From DATDIC01 sp963764525 (lineage in GTDB: Bacteria > Pseudomonadota > Alphaproteobacteria > Acetobacterales > Acetobacteraceae), in contig CAVXTC010000034.1 in the NCBI GenBank assembly GCA_963764525.1, forward strand, positions 1 through 64,000: a DNA stretch of 64,000 bases, written 5' to 3'. Each line of letters begins with the position of its first letter. Position 1 is the first letter of the stretch. The notes under the pieces were generated by a model. The model saw only the letters and a list, made by a program, of their open reading frames with translations. It had not been told where the DNA came from and did no database searches. Of the stretch, positions 28,213 through 38,281 are shown piece after piece. A program made the translations under genes and the position numbers.

Positions 28213-30876
28213 CTATGCTGCCAAACTCTTCGACACCATCTCCCGCGTGTTCTTCGACAGCGCCGGCACCTCCAGCACCCGCCGCAGTTCGGCTTGCATC
28301 AGCGCCTGCCGCGCACCATCGACCCGCCGCCATTGCCCCAGTGGCGCCACCAGCCGGGCCGCCACCTGTGGATTAGCCGGATCGAGCCAGACGATCGTAT
28401 CCGCCAGAAACGCGTAGCCGTCACCGGACGGGTCATGGAATCGCACCTGATTCCCAGCGGAAAAACCGCCGACCAGCGCCCGCACGCGGTTCGGATTGCG
28501 CGGGTCGAAGTCCGGATGACGAGCCAACGCACGCACCGCCTCCGGCGTGCCGGGCAGCGGCGAGACCGCCTGGATGGCGAACCATTTGTCGAGCACCAGC
28601 GCATCCTCCCGCCAGGTCGTGTGGAACGCGGCGAGTGCCGCTTCCCGCTCCGGGCAGTCGAGCGCGGACAGAACCGCCAGCGCGGCCAACACGTCCGTCA
28701 TATTGCGGCCTGCATCGAACTGCGCCTTGGCCAGTCGCACACCATCGGCATCGCCGCCGGCGGCCAGATAGGCCAGGCACGTATTGCGCAGCGCCCGCCG
28801 GCCGATCGAGGCGCCGTCTATGCGATAATCACCCGCGTCCGTCAGCCGGTCGTACACGGCCCGCAGCTCCATCCGCAACGCCGCCCCGATCGCGGCACGC
28901 GCAGCATCCCGTGCGGCATGGATCGCATCGACATCGGCGATCTCCATCTGGTCGGCAAGGAACGCCTCGCCCGGAAGCGTCATCGCTTCGGCGGCAAACG
29001 CCGGGTCCGCGTCGATACGGGCCAGGGTGGCACGCATGGCCTCGATCACGCCCGGATCGGTCTCCGGCTTCCCGCCGTTACGGGACGCCGCCACCATCTC
29101 AAGCAGACAGCTTGTCGCATACTGCTGGCCGGACTCCCAGCGCACGAACGGATCGGTGTCGTGAGCCGCGAGCAACCGCAGCCGGTCGTCCGTCACACCG
29201 CGCAGCTTCACCGGCGCCGAGAATTCGCGCAGCAGCGACGGCGTCGGTGCCTGCGCCACATCAACGAAGACGAAGTGCTGCTCGGCCGCCTCGGCCAACA
29301 GCACGCGCGTGCCTTGTCGCGCCGTCGGCTCGGTCTCCAGCCGCGTCGGCATCGCCTGTCCGTGGCCGTCCAGCAGCCCCATGGCGACCGGGATCACCAG
29401 CGGGCGCTTATCCGGCTGCCCCGGCGTAGGGGGTGTCGCCTGCGTCAGCGTCAACGTGTAGCGCCGGGTGGCCGCATCGTACGCATCGGCAACCGTCAAC
29501 TCCGGCGTGCCGGCCTGATGGTACCACAGCCTGAACGCCGTCAGATCCACGCCTGACGCATCCGCCATCGCCGCAACGAAGTCGTCGATCGTCACTGCCT
29601 GGTTGTCGTGACGCCGGAAATACAGATCCATGCCGCGGCGGAACGCATCTCGCCCGATGATCGTGGCCATCATTCGGATGATCTCGGCGCCCTTGTTATA
29701 CACCGTCGCCGTGTAGAAATTGTCGATCGCCTGGTAGTGGTCGGGCTGCACCGGGTGCGCCAGCGGCCCGGCGTCCTCGCGGAACTGCGCCGAGCGCAAT
29801 CCGCGCACGTCGCCGATGCGTTTCACCGCGCGGCTGCCCTGGTCCATTGAAAATTCCTGATCGCGATAGACGGTCAGTCCTTCCTTCAGGGAAAGCTGGA
29901 ACCAGTCGCGACAGGTGACGCGGTTGCCGGTCCAATTGTGGAAATACTCATGCGCGATGACCGTCTCGATGCCCTGGTAGTCGGCATCGGTCGCCGTCTC
30001 CGGCTTCGCCAGCACGTATTTGGTGTTGAAGACGTTCAGCCCCTTGTTTTCCATCGCTCCCATGTTGAAGTCCGACACCGCGGCGATGTTGAACACGTCC
30101 AGATCGTATTCCAGGCCGAACACTTCCTCGTCCCACGCCATTGCCTTTTTCAGGGACCGCATGGCATGCGCGCAGCGATCCTCATCGCCGCGTCGGACAT
30201 AGATGCCGAGTTCCACCTGCCGGCCGGAGCGCGTGGTGAAACTATCCGCCACAGCAATCAAATCGCCGGCGACGAGGGCGAACAGGTAGCTGGGCTTGGG
30301 ATGCGGATCGGTCCAGGTGACACGATGCCGCCCATCGCCAAGTCGCGTGACCGCGCCCGGATTGCCGTTCGACAGCATCACCGGGCAGGTTATTTCGTCG
30401 GCCGTGATGGTGCAGGTGAACCGCGCCATCACGTCGGGGCGATCGGGAAACCAGGTGATCCGCCGAAACCCCTCCGCCTCGCATTGCGTGAAGAAGCTGC
30501 CGTTGGAAACGTACAGGCCAGAAAGTTCGGTGTTTTCCTCGGGCGCGATCCGCGTCTCGATATCCAGCGTGAATGCGTCGGGAACATCCGCAACGATCAG
30601 CTTGTCGCCCTCGATGCTGTAGCGGTTTGCCCGGATCTCCGCGCCGTCGATGGCAAGCCGGATCACCGGCTGGTTGTTGCCGTCGAGCTGCAGCGGCGCC
30701 GCGGTGTCGCCGTGCGCCGGATTGCGCCGCAGCGTCAGGCGCGAGGCAATCCTTGTGTCCGCCGGGTTCAGATCGAAAACCAGGTCCACCGTCTCCACCA
30801 GGAAAGCCGGTGGCTGGTAGTCGGCAAGCCGGACCTCGGCGGGGGCGGCGACGGTGGGATCATGGGGGTCGGGCAT
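28213..30876 (-). CDS. pepN: Aminopeptidase N (M1 family)
   Basis: Intact 887-residue zinc aminopeptidase that removes N-terminal residues from peptides in the cytoplasm. Start ATG 30876 has AGGAG seven bases upstream; the longer frame (to 30960) adds an unlikely leader. Counted from this start, the substrate motif GAMEN is at about 273-277, the zinc motif HEYFHNWTG begins at about 309 and the third ligand Glu (SLKEGLTVYRD) is at about 332. The C-terminal helical domain is of the DUF3458/PepN type, and length and architecture match gammaproteobacterial PepN. The DUF1772 gene lies 43 bases upstream in the same direction. Confidence 0.95.
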   Translation of the reverse strand: MPDPHDPTVAAPAEVRLADYQPPAFLVETVDLVFDLNPADTRIASRLTLRRNPAHGDTAAPLQLDGNNQPVIRLAIDGAEIRANRYSIEGDKLIVADVPDAFTLDIETRIAPEENTELSGLYVSNGSFFTQCEAEGFRRITWFPDRPDVMARFTCTITADEITCPVMLSNGNPGAVTRLGDGRHRVTWTDPHPKPSYLFALVAGDLIAVADSFTTRSGRQVELGIYVRRGDEDRCAHAMRSLKKAMAWDEEVFGLEYDLDVFNIAAVSDFNMGAMENKGLNVFNTKYVLAKPETATDADYQGIETVIAHEYFHNWTGNRVTCRDWFQLSLKEGLTVYRDQEFSMDQGSRAVKRIGDVRGLRSAQFREDAGPLAHPVQPDHYQAIDNFYTATVYNKGAEIIRMMATIIGRDAFRRGMDLYFRRHDNQAVTIDDFVAAMADASGVDLTAFRLWYHQAGTPELTVADAYDAATRRYTLTLTQATPPTPGQPDKRPLVIPVAMGLLDGHGQAMPTRLETEPTARQGTRVLLAEAAEQHFVFVDVAQAPTPSLLREFSAPVKLRGVTDDRLRLLAAHDTDPFVRWESGQQYATSCLLEMVAASRNGGKPETDPGVIEAMRATLARIDADPAFAAEAMTLPGEAFLADQMEIADVDAIHAARDAARAAIGAALRMELRAVYDRLTDAGDYRIDGASIGRRALRNTCLAYLAAGGDADGVRLAKAQFDAGRNMTDVLAALAVLSALDCPEREAALAAFHTTWREDALVLDKWFAIQAVSPLPGTPEAVRALARHPDFDPRNPNRVRALVGGFSAGNQVRFHDPSGDGYAFLADTIVWLDPANPQVAARLVAPLGQWRRVDGARQALMQAELRRVLEVPALSKNTREMVSKSLAA

Positions 30877-30919
30877 GCAGTCTCCTGTGCATTGAGGCAG
30901 CCAGATCAGCGCCCCGACA

Positions 30920-31411
30920 TCAACGATGGCGCGATCCGGCCACGCTCCGGTCGTGCTCAATCAGCCATCCTCTGACCAGCCCGGCAAGGCCGATCAACGC
31001 GAACACGGTTGCCAGGACGTGACCGGTCTCCCATCGTTGCCGGTAGCTCGGCCAGTCGTTTGGCAGGCTTGCCGGCGTCCAGTGGGCGAGCGCTGCGTTG
31101 ACCGGCTGGTTGAATGCGAAAAACGCCGCAAGCATGCCAACATAGGCAACGCCGGCGAGCAGCGTTGGCCGCCGCGCCGCGCCATCGTGGCGCCGCAAAA
31201 CGCCGAGCGCGATGGTTGTCAGCAGCGCTCCGATCTCGATCGGAGCACCGAAGAACGGCCCCCAGCCGCGGTACAGGCGCTGCTGCACCGCAAGCCAGAG
31301 CGGGCCGTCGAGCGCCAGCTTGTTGGGCAGTTCAAGGACATGTGCCGCCGCCGGCAGCACGGCCAAAAACGCCAACAGGAGATTTGCCGGGCGCAGTATT
31401 TTCATCCGCAT
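30920..31411 (-). CDS. DUF1772-family membrane protein
   Basis: Intact 163-residue protein with four predicted membrane segments (NLLLAFLAVLPAAAHVLELP; PIEIGALLTTIALGVL; LLAGVAYVGMLAAFFAFN; VLATVFALIGLAGLVRGWL). The pattern NQPVNAALAHWT... LPNDWPSYRQRWETGH is typical of DUF1772 (anthrone-oxygenase-like) proteins. The biochemical role of bacterial members is not established. It reads toward pepN, and the pair may share a transcript. Confidence 0.8.
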   Translation of the reverse strand: MRMKILRPANLLLAFLAVLPAAAHVLELPNKLALDGPLWLAVQQRLYRGWGPFFGAPIEIGALLTTIALGVLRRHDGAARRPTLLAGVAYVGMLAAFFAFNQPVNAALAHWTPASLPNDWPSYRQRWETGHVLATVFALIGLAGLVRGWLIEHDRSVAGSRHR

Positions 31412-31523
31412 CGCCTAACGTGTCTGCACAGCGCGCGCGAGGTGCCTCACGCACTGGTGCGGCCCCGCCTTGCGCTCGGGCCGCGCAAGGCGCTCGATCA
31501 TGTCCGCAACGCGGGAGCAGGGG

Positions 31524-32379
31524 ATGCGGGTATGGAAGATCGGCGACGTGACTGTGACCAAGGTGGTGGAACTGGAGGTCACCGGCGGTAGCCGCTTCAT
31601 CCTGCCGCAGGCAACGCGCGAGGCAATCCTGCCGATCGCCTGGCTACGCCCGCATTTCGCCGATGACGAGGGCCGGCTGCGCATGAGCATCCACGCTTTC
31701 GTGATCGAGACGCCGTCGCGGCGGATCGTGGTCGATACGTGCCTCGGCAACGACAAGCGGGGACGCCGGATCCCCGGCTGGAACAATCTGCACGGCCCGT
31801 TTCTCGCCGATCTTGCTGCCGCCGGGTACCCGCGCGAGTCGATCGATACGGTGCTATGTACGCACCTGCACGTCGATCATGTCGGGTGGAACACGATGCT
31901 GGTCGATGGGCGTTGGGTGCCGACCTTTCCGCAGGCGCGCTACCTGATGGGCCGCATCGAGCATCGGCACTGGACCGGCCCGCACGATCGTGACGACATC
32001 CGCACCGTCTTCGCCAATTCCGTGCAGCCGGTTTACGACGCCGGGCTGGTCGATCTCGTCGAAACCGATCACCGCATCACCGAGGAGGTCAGCCTGATCC
32101 CCAGCTTCGGACACACGCCGGGCCATGTCAGCGTGCGCATCGTCTCGCACGGCGAGCAGGCGCTGATCACCGGCGATTTCCTGCACCACCCTTGCCAGAT
32201 CGCGCATCCCGAGTGGTCATCGACCGCCGACTGGGACCCCGCCCAGGCGCATCGCACCCGCGAACGTTTGTATGGCGAACTGGCTGATTCGCCGGGTCCT
32301 GGTGCTCGGGACGCATTTCGCCGGCGTGACCGCCGGGCAGATCGTGCGCGACGGCGCGACATATCGTCTGGATGCATAA
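31524..32379 (+). pseudogene. MBL-fold metallo-hydrolase, C-terminal frameshift
   Basis: Metallo-beta-lactamase-fold hydrolase of about 284 residues. ATG 31524 has GGGAGCAGGGG upstream. The zinc motif is CTHLHVDHVGWNTM (HxHxDH); further ligands are in IPSFGHTPGHVSVRI and LITGDFLHHPCQIAHPEW. After RERLYGELADS (about 32290) the frame must change by one base to give the natural end VLVLGTHFAGVTAGQIVRDG, stopping at TAA 32377-32379. That stop overlaps the start of the following hydrolase gene by 8 bases, so translational coupling is likely. Resembles quorum-quenching lactonase or AidB-like MBL groups; substrate unknown. Confidence 0.8.
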
Positions 32380-34395
32380 TCCGGTGTCGATCGCAACCGA
32401 ATTTCCGCATCGCGTCCGCGAGATCGAGCATGTTCTGATCCCGCTGCCCGACGGCACGCAACTGGCCGCTCGTATCTGGCTGCCGGAAGACGCGGACGCA
32501 CATCCTGTTCCGGCCATCCTGGAATACCTGCCCTATCGCAAGCGCGACGGCACGTGGGAGCGTGACGCGCTGACCCATCCGTGGTTCGCCGGCCATGGCT
32601 ATGCGGCCGTGCGCGTCGATATCCGCGGATCCGGTAAATCCGACGGCGTGCTGACCGACGAGTACTCGCAAGCCGAGCAGGACGACGGACTTGAAGTGAT
32701 CGCCTGGATCGCGCGCCAGACCTGGTGCAGCGGCGCCGTGGGGATGATGGGAATCTCGTGGGGCGGGTTCAACGCACTGCAAATTGCGGCGCTGCGACCT
32801 CCGGCGCTGAAGGCGATCATCACGGTCTGCTCGACCGATGATCGCTACCGCGACGACGTGCATTTCATGGGCGGAGCGCTGCTGAACGCGAAGCTTGGCT
32901 GGGCCTCGGTGTTCCAGCTTTTCATGGCGCACCCGCCCGATCCGGCACTGGTCGGGGAGCGCTGGCGGGACATATGGCTGCGTCGGCTGAAAGAAACGCC
33001 GCTGTTCCTGGCGAACTGGTTGCGGCACCAGCGGCGCGATGCGTATTGGAAGCACGGCTCGATCAATCAGCATTACGCGGCAATCGCCTGCCCGGTGCTG
33101 GCGGTCGGCGGCTGGACCGATGCCTACACCAACGCCATCCCGCGTCTGCTGACGCATCTGTCGGTGCCACGCCAGGGGCTGATCGGCCCCTGGGCGCACC
33201 GCTATCCGCATATCGCGCTCCCCGGCCCGCCGATCGGATTTCTAAAGGAGGCGCTGCGCTGGTGGGACCACCGGCTGAAGGGCATCGAAAACGGCGTGAT
33301 GGCGCAGCCGATGCTGCGCGCCTGGATGATGGAGAGCGTGCGCCCGGCGCCGTGGCACCTGGAACGCCCAGGACGCTGGATCGCCGAGCCCGACTGGCCG
33401 GCCGCCACCAACCCGCGCCGGCTGTTCCTGACCGGCGCCGGGCTGCGCGACGCACATGCAGACGACACCGCGGTCAGTGTCCAGACGCCGCAGAGCCTGG
33501 GCGCGGCATCCGGCAGTTGGTGCCCGTTCGGGATGGGGCCCGATGACGCCGGCGACCAGCGCGAGGATGATGCACGGTCGATCGTGTTCGACACGCCACC
33601 GCTCGATCAGGCGATCGAAATCCTCGGCGCACCAACGGTGGAACTGGAGATCGCCGTCGATCGGCCGCAGGCGAACCTGATCGTTCGGCTGTGCGACGTG
33701 CATCCGGACGGCGCCAGCCTTCGGGTGAGCTACGGTGTGCTGAACCTGACGCATCGCGACAGCGACGAGTTGCCGGCACCGCTGCTGCCGGGGCAACGCA
33801 CGCGCATCCGTATCCGGCTGAACGATTGCGGCTTCCGCTTCCCCCCGGACACCGCGTCCGGCTGGCGGTTTCCACGACCTACTGGCCGATGATCTGGCCG
33901 GCGCCCGAGGCTGCTGTGGTGACGCTGTTCGCCGGCAACTCGGTGCTGGCGTTGCCCGAACGCTCGCGGCGACCCGAGGACGCCGATCTGCCGACGCTTC
34001 CGCCCCCCGAAACAGCCGCGCCGGCGGCGCGCACGGTGCTTCATGAGGGCAGCTCACGACGCGAATCCGAACTCGACATCGGTACCGGCGAGCACTTTCA
34101 TCGCAGCGTGGATGAACCCAGCCTGGTGCGGATCGACGCGATCGGGATCGAGCTCGGCAATCACGGCCACAGCGAATTCCGTATCATGGATGACGATCCG
34201 CTCACCGCGCGCGCCGAGCTGCATCGCAGCCAGACGGTGACGCGCAGCGATTGGCGGGTGCGCACCGAGCTCACCACCCAGCTCTCGGCGACGCACGAGG
34301 CGTTTCGCGTGCGAGTGACCCTGGCGGCGTACGAGGGTGACGCACCGGTCTGCCGTCGCGAATGGGATGAGGCGATTCCCCGCGACCTGGTGTGA
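32372..34395 (+). pseudogene. CocE/NonD-family alpha/beta hydrolase, one frameshift
   Basis: About 673-residue X-Pro dipeptidyl-peptidase (S15)-like acyl hydrolase. Catalytic serine lies in GMMGISWGGFNALQ; the domain begins IPLPDGTQLAARIWLPEDAD and VRVDIRGSGKSDGVL. The acid and His regions are AVGGWTDAYTNAIP and GPWAHRYPH. The C-terminal jelly-roll domain (XPDC, from about 33560) is interrupted at about 33845, where the frame stops at 33892. The neighbouring frame carries on with RVRLAVSTTYWPMIWPAPEA and ends at 34395. Its start overlaps the MBL hydrolase stop, which suggests a two-gene hydrolytic operon. Confidence 0.85.
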
Positions 34396-34465
34396 TCTCC
34401 GGACCTTGAGCAGAGGGGGTTTGACCGGCACACTCCGCTGCGGCAGCGCCAAAAGGGGGCAGCAG

Positions 34466-35092
34466 ATGGCGATCGAGTTGTGGACCTGGAATACGCCGAA
34501 CGGCCGCAAGATCAGCGTGGCGCTGGAGGAAATGGGGCTGCCCTACACGGTTCGTCCGGTGAACATCAGCAAGGGCGAGCAATTCAATCCCGACTTCCTG
34601 AGGATCAGCCCGAACAACCGCATTCCGGCGATTGTCGATCCCGACGGTCCGGGCGGCGCGCCCATCAGCGTGTTCGAATCGGGCGCGATCCTGATCTACC
34701 TGGGGCAAAAGACCGGGCAGTTCTGGCCGGCCGACCGGCGCAGCCAGGTGCGGGTGCTGGAATGGCTGATGTGGCAGATGGGCGGCTTCGGCCCGATGCC
34801 CGGACAGGTGCATCATTTCCTGCAGGTGGAGAACGAACAGGACCGGCGCTACGGGCTGGAGCGCTATATGAAGGAGACGCGTCGGCTGTATGGGGTCCTG
34901 GACAAGCGGCTCGGTCAGGTGGAATTCGTCGCCGGCGAAGTGTCGATCGCGGATTTCGCGATTCTTGGGTGGGCGTGGCGGCACGAGCGGCACAAGGTGG
35001 ATTTGGCGGACTTCCCCAACGTGAAGCGCTGGTATGAGGCGATGATGGCGCGTCCCGGGACCGCGCGCGGGTTCGAGGTGGCGCTGAGCTAA
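34466..35092 (+). CDS. Glutathione S-transferase, YghU/Nu-class-like
   Basis: Intact 208-residue GST. The thioredoxin-fold N-terminus starts WTWNTPNGRKISVALEEMGL, the TPNGRK signature of the nu-class YfcG/YghU group, which acts as a disulfide-bond reductase. RIPAIVDPDGPGG contains the cis-Pro, and VFESGAILIYLGQKTGQFWP binds glutathione. The C-terminal helical domain contains GEVSIADFAILGWAWRHERH. AAGGGGG precedes ATG 34466. The tRNA-Ser gene follows 82 bases downstream. Confidence 0.92.
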   Translation: MAIELWTWNTPNGRKISVALEEMGLPYTVRPVNISKGEQFNPDFLRISPNNRIPAIVDPDGPGGAPISVFESGAILIYLGQKTGQFWPADRRSQVRVLEWLMWQMGGFGPMPGQVHHFLQVENEQDRRYGLERYMKETRRLYGVLDKRLGQVEFVAGEVSIADFAILGWAWRHERHKVDLADFPNVKRWYEAMMARPGTARGFEVALS

Positions 35093-35174
35093 GGTTTGAC
35101 GCTGGCGGCATGCATCCGTAGAACAGGCGGGCAAACGCCGTGTCCGGGGCTCGCCCTGGGTATGCGCTCCCGGC

Positions 35175-35267
35175 GGAGGGGTGGCCGAGCGGCTGAAGGC
35201 GGCGGTTTGCTAAACCGTTGTACAGGGTAAACCTGTACCGGGGGTTCGAATCCCCCTCCCTCCGCCA
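35175..35267 (+). tRNA. tRNA-Ser(GCT)
   Basis: 93-base class II tRNA with encoded CCA end. Acceptor GGAGGGG pairs with TCCCTCC; D-arm TGGCCGAGCGGCTGAAGGC; anticodon loop TTTGCTAAA with anticodon GCT at 35209-35211; a long variable arm (TGTACAGGGTAAACCTGTACC), as in serine tRNAs; T-arm GGGGGTTCGAATCCCCC. Reads AGC/AGT codons. Confidence 0.97.
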
Positions 35268-35299
35268 GACCCCTTCCCGCACCTGGTGGAGACGCACCC

Positions 35300-36193
35300 A
35301 TGAAGCTCGGCACGTTGATCCCGCAGAACGACATCGGGGGCACGCCGGCGGCGGTCCGCGATTTCGTGCAAACGGCGGAGAAGCTGGGGTACGACTACAT
35401 CGCCGCCGCCGACCACGTGCTGGGCGTCAATGCTGCCAGCCGTCCCGATTGGGGCGACCGCAACACCTCTGCCGACTGGTTTCACGACCCGTTCGTGCTG
35501 TTCGGATTCATCGCCGGGTTCAGCAAGCTGGAATTTTCGACCGGCGTGCTGATCCTGGCGCAGCGCCAGGCGGTGCTGGTGGCCAAGCAGGCGGCATCGC
35601 TCGATGTGCTGTGCGAGGGACGGTTCCGGCTTGGCGTCGGCGTCGGCTGGAACCCGGTCGAGTTCACCGGGCTGAACGAAAACTTCCACGATCGGGGGCG
35701 CCGGTCGGAGGAACAGGTTCGGGTGATGCAGGCGCTGTGGGCCGAGCCGCATGTGACGTTTGATGGCAAGTGGCACCGGATCGAGGATGCCGGCATCAAT
35801 CCGCTGCCGACGCAGCGTCGGGTGCCGCTGTGGTTCGGCGGCCACCACGACCAGACGCTCAGGCGCATCGCCAAATGGGGCGACGGCTGGATGATGCTGG
35901 CCTATCCGGCCGGACCCGAAGCGGTGGCCGAGTTTGACAAAATGCGCCGCTATGCCGAACAGGAAGGGCGCGATCCGGCCGGTCTCGGCATCGAGATATG
36001 GACATCAACAGCCGCGGGCGGCGAGAAGGAGTGGCGCGAGGAATTCCTGTTCTGGAAGCGCGCCGGCGTCACACACGTGACGGTCGCCAGCACGCACGGC
36101 CGGGGCATCCATGCGCGCATTCCAGGACGCACGATGGCTGACCACATCGCCGCTATCCGGCGCTATCAGGCGGCGGTGGCTGATTTGCTTTGA
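35300..36193 (+). CDS. Luciferase-like (LLM) class F420/FMN-dependent oxidoreductase
   Basis: Intact 297-residue TIM-barrel oxidoreductase. It begins MKLGTLIPQNDIGGTPAAVR and has the LLM landmarks YDYIAAADHVLGVN, STGVLILAQRQAVLVAKQAA, GRFRLGVGVGWNPVEFTGLN and VPLWFGGHHDQTLRRIAKWG. The C-terminal part, HGRGIHARIPGRTMADHIAA, is like the F420-dependent TIGR03619 group. GGTGGAG precedes ATG 35300. It starts 32 bases after the tRNA. Substrate unknown. Confidence 0.88.
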   Translation: MKLGTLIPQNDIGGTPAAVRDFVQTAEKLGYDYIAAADHVLGVNAASRPDWGDRNTSADWFHDPFVLFGFIAGFSKLEFSTGVLILAQRQAVLVAKQAASLDVLCEGRFRLGVGVGWNPVEFTGLNENFHDRGRRSEEQVRVMQALWAEPHVTFDGKWHRIEDAGINPLPTQRRVPLWFGGHHDQTLRRIAKWGDGWMMLAYPAGPEAVAEFDKMRRYAEQEGRDPAGLGIEIWTSTAAGGEKEWREEFLFWKRAGVTHVTVASTHGRGIHARIPGRTMADHIAAIRRYQAAVADLL

Positions 36194-36265
36194 TCGGCCG
36201 CAGGGTTCGCCGCGGCACGAGCTACAGACCCGCGGTGCCCATCGCCAGTGGTATCCCTTGGACAT

Positions 36266-36509
36266 ATGCCATCAGCGCCGGGTATTACACTGTTCCATAC
36301 CAATCGCTCGCAAGCTGTGCACCTGCCGAAGGATGTCGCATTCCCGGAAGGCGTTCATGAGGTCTCGATCCTGCGAGACGGTGCGCGGCGGGTGATCGTA
36401 CCGGCGAATGCCGTCTGGGACGATTTTTTCAACTCCCCCCTGCGGCGACCTGGCCGAGCGCGACCAACCGCTGCCCCAAGCCCGTGAGGCGTGCGGATTG
36501 TTGCGTTGA
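36266..36509 (+). pseudogene. vapB: VapB/AbrB-type antitoxin, orphan and frameshifted
   Basis: Small SpoVT/AbrB-fold antitoxin: TLFHTNRSQAVHLPKDVAFP, EGVHEVSILRDGARRVIVPA and NAVWDDFF are characteristic of plasmid-type VapB. After DFFNSP the frame must change by one base to give CGDLAERDQPLPQAREACGL, the toxin-binding tail, ending TGA 36507-36509. A VapC PIN-domain toxin would be expected immediately downstream but is absent; the next 150 bases carry nothing recognisable. The antitoxin is therefore an orphan, probably left after loss of the toxin. Confidence 0.7.
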
Positions 36510-36663
36510 TGATAAGGCAATGCCAGCAAGCAAGAAAACATAGGCAGCATGACTACCGCGACACGCAAGCTGCGGCCAAAAATTCAAGCGTTGGTGCCAC
36601 ATCTGTGTGCCCTTGCGTGGCACCGCCAAATCAAGCCGAAGGCGTGGAGGTTTGCTTCAATGA

Positions 36664-37217
36664 TCAGAGTCTACGCCGGCTGATAGCTGCCATCATGTCC
36701 TTTCGCTGACGATGGCAGGCCACGTAGTTCGGCCCCACAAAATCCTCATGCTCGTAACTGTAGGACGCAAACCCCACACCGTCAGGATAAAGCTTTCCGA
36801 GAGCGAACCCTCTCTCGTTCAGGAAAGAGTAGAAGTCCTGAAGAAAGTGTCGTGTAATAAGGTTTAAAGGGCCATATTCGAATTGCACGATGTCGATCGC
36901 ACGATTCTCGAAAGCCGAGGAAAATCCTCTGAGCACCGACAATTCAGCCCCCTCCACGTCCATTTTCAAGACGTCGACCCTATCCAGACCCGTTCTCGCC
37001 ATGTAGCTATCCCCTGTCTCGATACGTCCGCGGACCCGAAGCGCCCCAGAATTAGCGGGTGTGGGGCCCGGTACGCTAAACTGCACTGAGTCAGGTAAAA
37101 TGCTGGCGCGTCCGGGAAAAGCCGGCCGAGTGTAGATTGTGATTTCGCCTTCTGTATCCCCAAGCCCAAATGGGTGGATGTTTACTTGAGCTTGCGTCGC
37201 GGCTAATCTCTCTGCTA
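36664..37217 (-). pseudogene. FkbM-family methyltransferase, C-terminal part (interrupted by IS630)
   Basis: C-terminal 185 codons of an S-adenosylmethionine-dependent FkbM methyltransferase: HPFGLGDTEGEITIYTRP, DRVDVLKMDVEGAELSVLRG (the conserved KMDVEGAE acidic motif), FENRAIDIVQFEYGPLN and an ordinary end. The part reading upstream stops exactly at TA 37216-37217, where an IS630 is inserted. The N-terminal part resumes at 38282. The gene has markedly lower GC than its surroundings, which suggests transfer, as is common for surface-polysaccharide methyltransferases. Confidence 0.85.
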
Positions 37218-38281
37218 GGGCCGAATCACCCTGAGTGGAATCGGGGCTTCCGAAACGGGGTCGATCTGTGAATTGATGGGCTTCCTGGTGAGGTTGAGCC
37301 GGGGGCGAGATGAGTTGGCGTCGAGGGCAGTCCTATTCGGAACACCTGAGGGACCGGGTGTTGGCGGCGGTGGATGGCGGGCTGGGCGCCAATCCGGCCG
37401 CCGAGGTCTTCCAGGTGAGCGTGTCGTGGATCTACAAGGCGCGCGCCCGGCGGCGGAGTACCTGGGGAGACCACGGCCCGTGCCCAGTGTAACCATGTGC
37501 CGCCCAGGCTGGCACCGCAGTATGAGGCGATCCGTGCCAAGGTCGCGGCCCGAACCGGACCTCACGTTGATGGAATTGCGGGAGTGGGTGAAGCGCGAGC
37601 ATCAGGTGTCGATCAGCCATGGCGGGATGCACAAGACGCTGGCCCGGCTCAAGATGACGCGAAAAAAAAGACCCAGCACGCGGCTGAACAGAACCGCGCC
37701 GACGTCGCCGCGGCGCGAACCGAGTGGCGAGCGAACCAGCCGAAGCTGAACCCGGCCCGGTTGGTCTTCCTCGACGAGACCTGGGTCACCACCAATATGG
37801 CGCGCCGCTATGGCCGTGGCCCGCGCGGACAGCGAGTGATCGGCTACGTGCCGCACGGCCACTGGATGACCTCGACGTTCCTCGCCGGCTTGCGCCACGA
37901 CGGCATCACCGCTCCCTGCCTGTTCGACGGCGCCATCAACGGCGAGCTCTTCCTCGCCTACATCGAGCAGCAGCTCGCTCCCACGCTGACGCCGGGCGAT
38001 GTCGTGATCATGGACAATCTCCGCTCGCACAAAGTCACTGGCGTGCGCCAGGCGATCGAGGCACGCAGCGCCAGCCTGCTGTACCTGCCGCCGTATTCTC
38101 CCGATCTGAACCCGATCGAGCAGGCGTTCTCCAAGCTGAAGGCGATGCTGCGTAGCGAGGGCGCACGCAAGATCGACGCCCTCTGGTCGGCGGTCGGGCG
38201 GCTACTCGACCGCTTCACCGCCAAGGAATGCGCCAACTACCTTGCCCATGATGGCTATCGCAAGTCAGGGTAATTCGGCTC
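37218..38281 (+). mobile_element. IS630-family insertion sequence, 1064 bp (copy 3)
   Basis: Ends are defined by inverted repeats: left GGGCCGAATCACCCTGAGT, right (reverse complement) GAGCCGAATTACCCTGACT, 16 of 19 matching. TA dinucleotides flank both ends (37216-37217 and 38282-38283), the standard IS630/Tc1 target duplication. Confidence 0.9.
37310..38273 (+). pseudogene. IS630-family transposase, read in three frames
   Basis: The first segment from ATG 37310 (MSWRRGQSYSEHLRDRVLAA) holds the helix-turn-helix GANPAAEVFQVSVSWIYKAR and stops at 37492. The second holds LTLMELREWVKREHQVSISH and MHKTLARLKMTRKK. The third begins after a run of eight A (37659-37666) and holds the DDE catalytic domain: RLVFLDETWV, GDVVIMDNLRSHK and YSPDLNPIEQAF. 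The C-terminus is KECANYLAHDGYRKSG. The A8 run could be a programmed -1 slippage site, but the first frame change has no such motif. Either decayed or misread. Confidence 0.8.

Noticed and set aside
36510..36663. Search for a VapC toxin after VapB
   Set aside because: All three frames were read; no PIN-domain motif (LLDTN..., acidic residues) is present.
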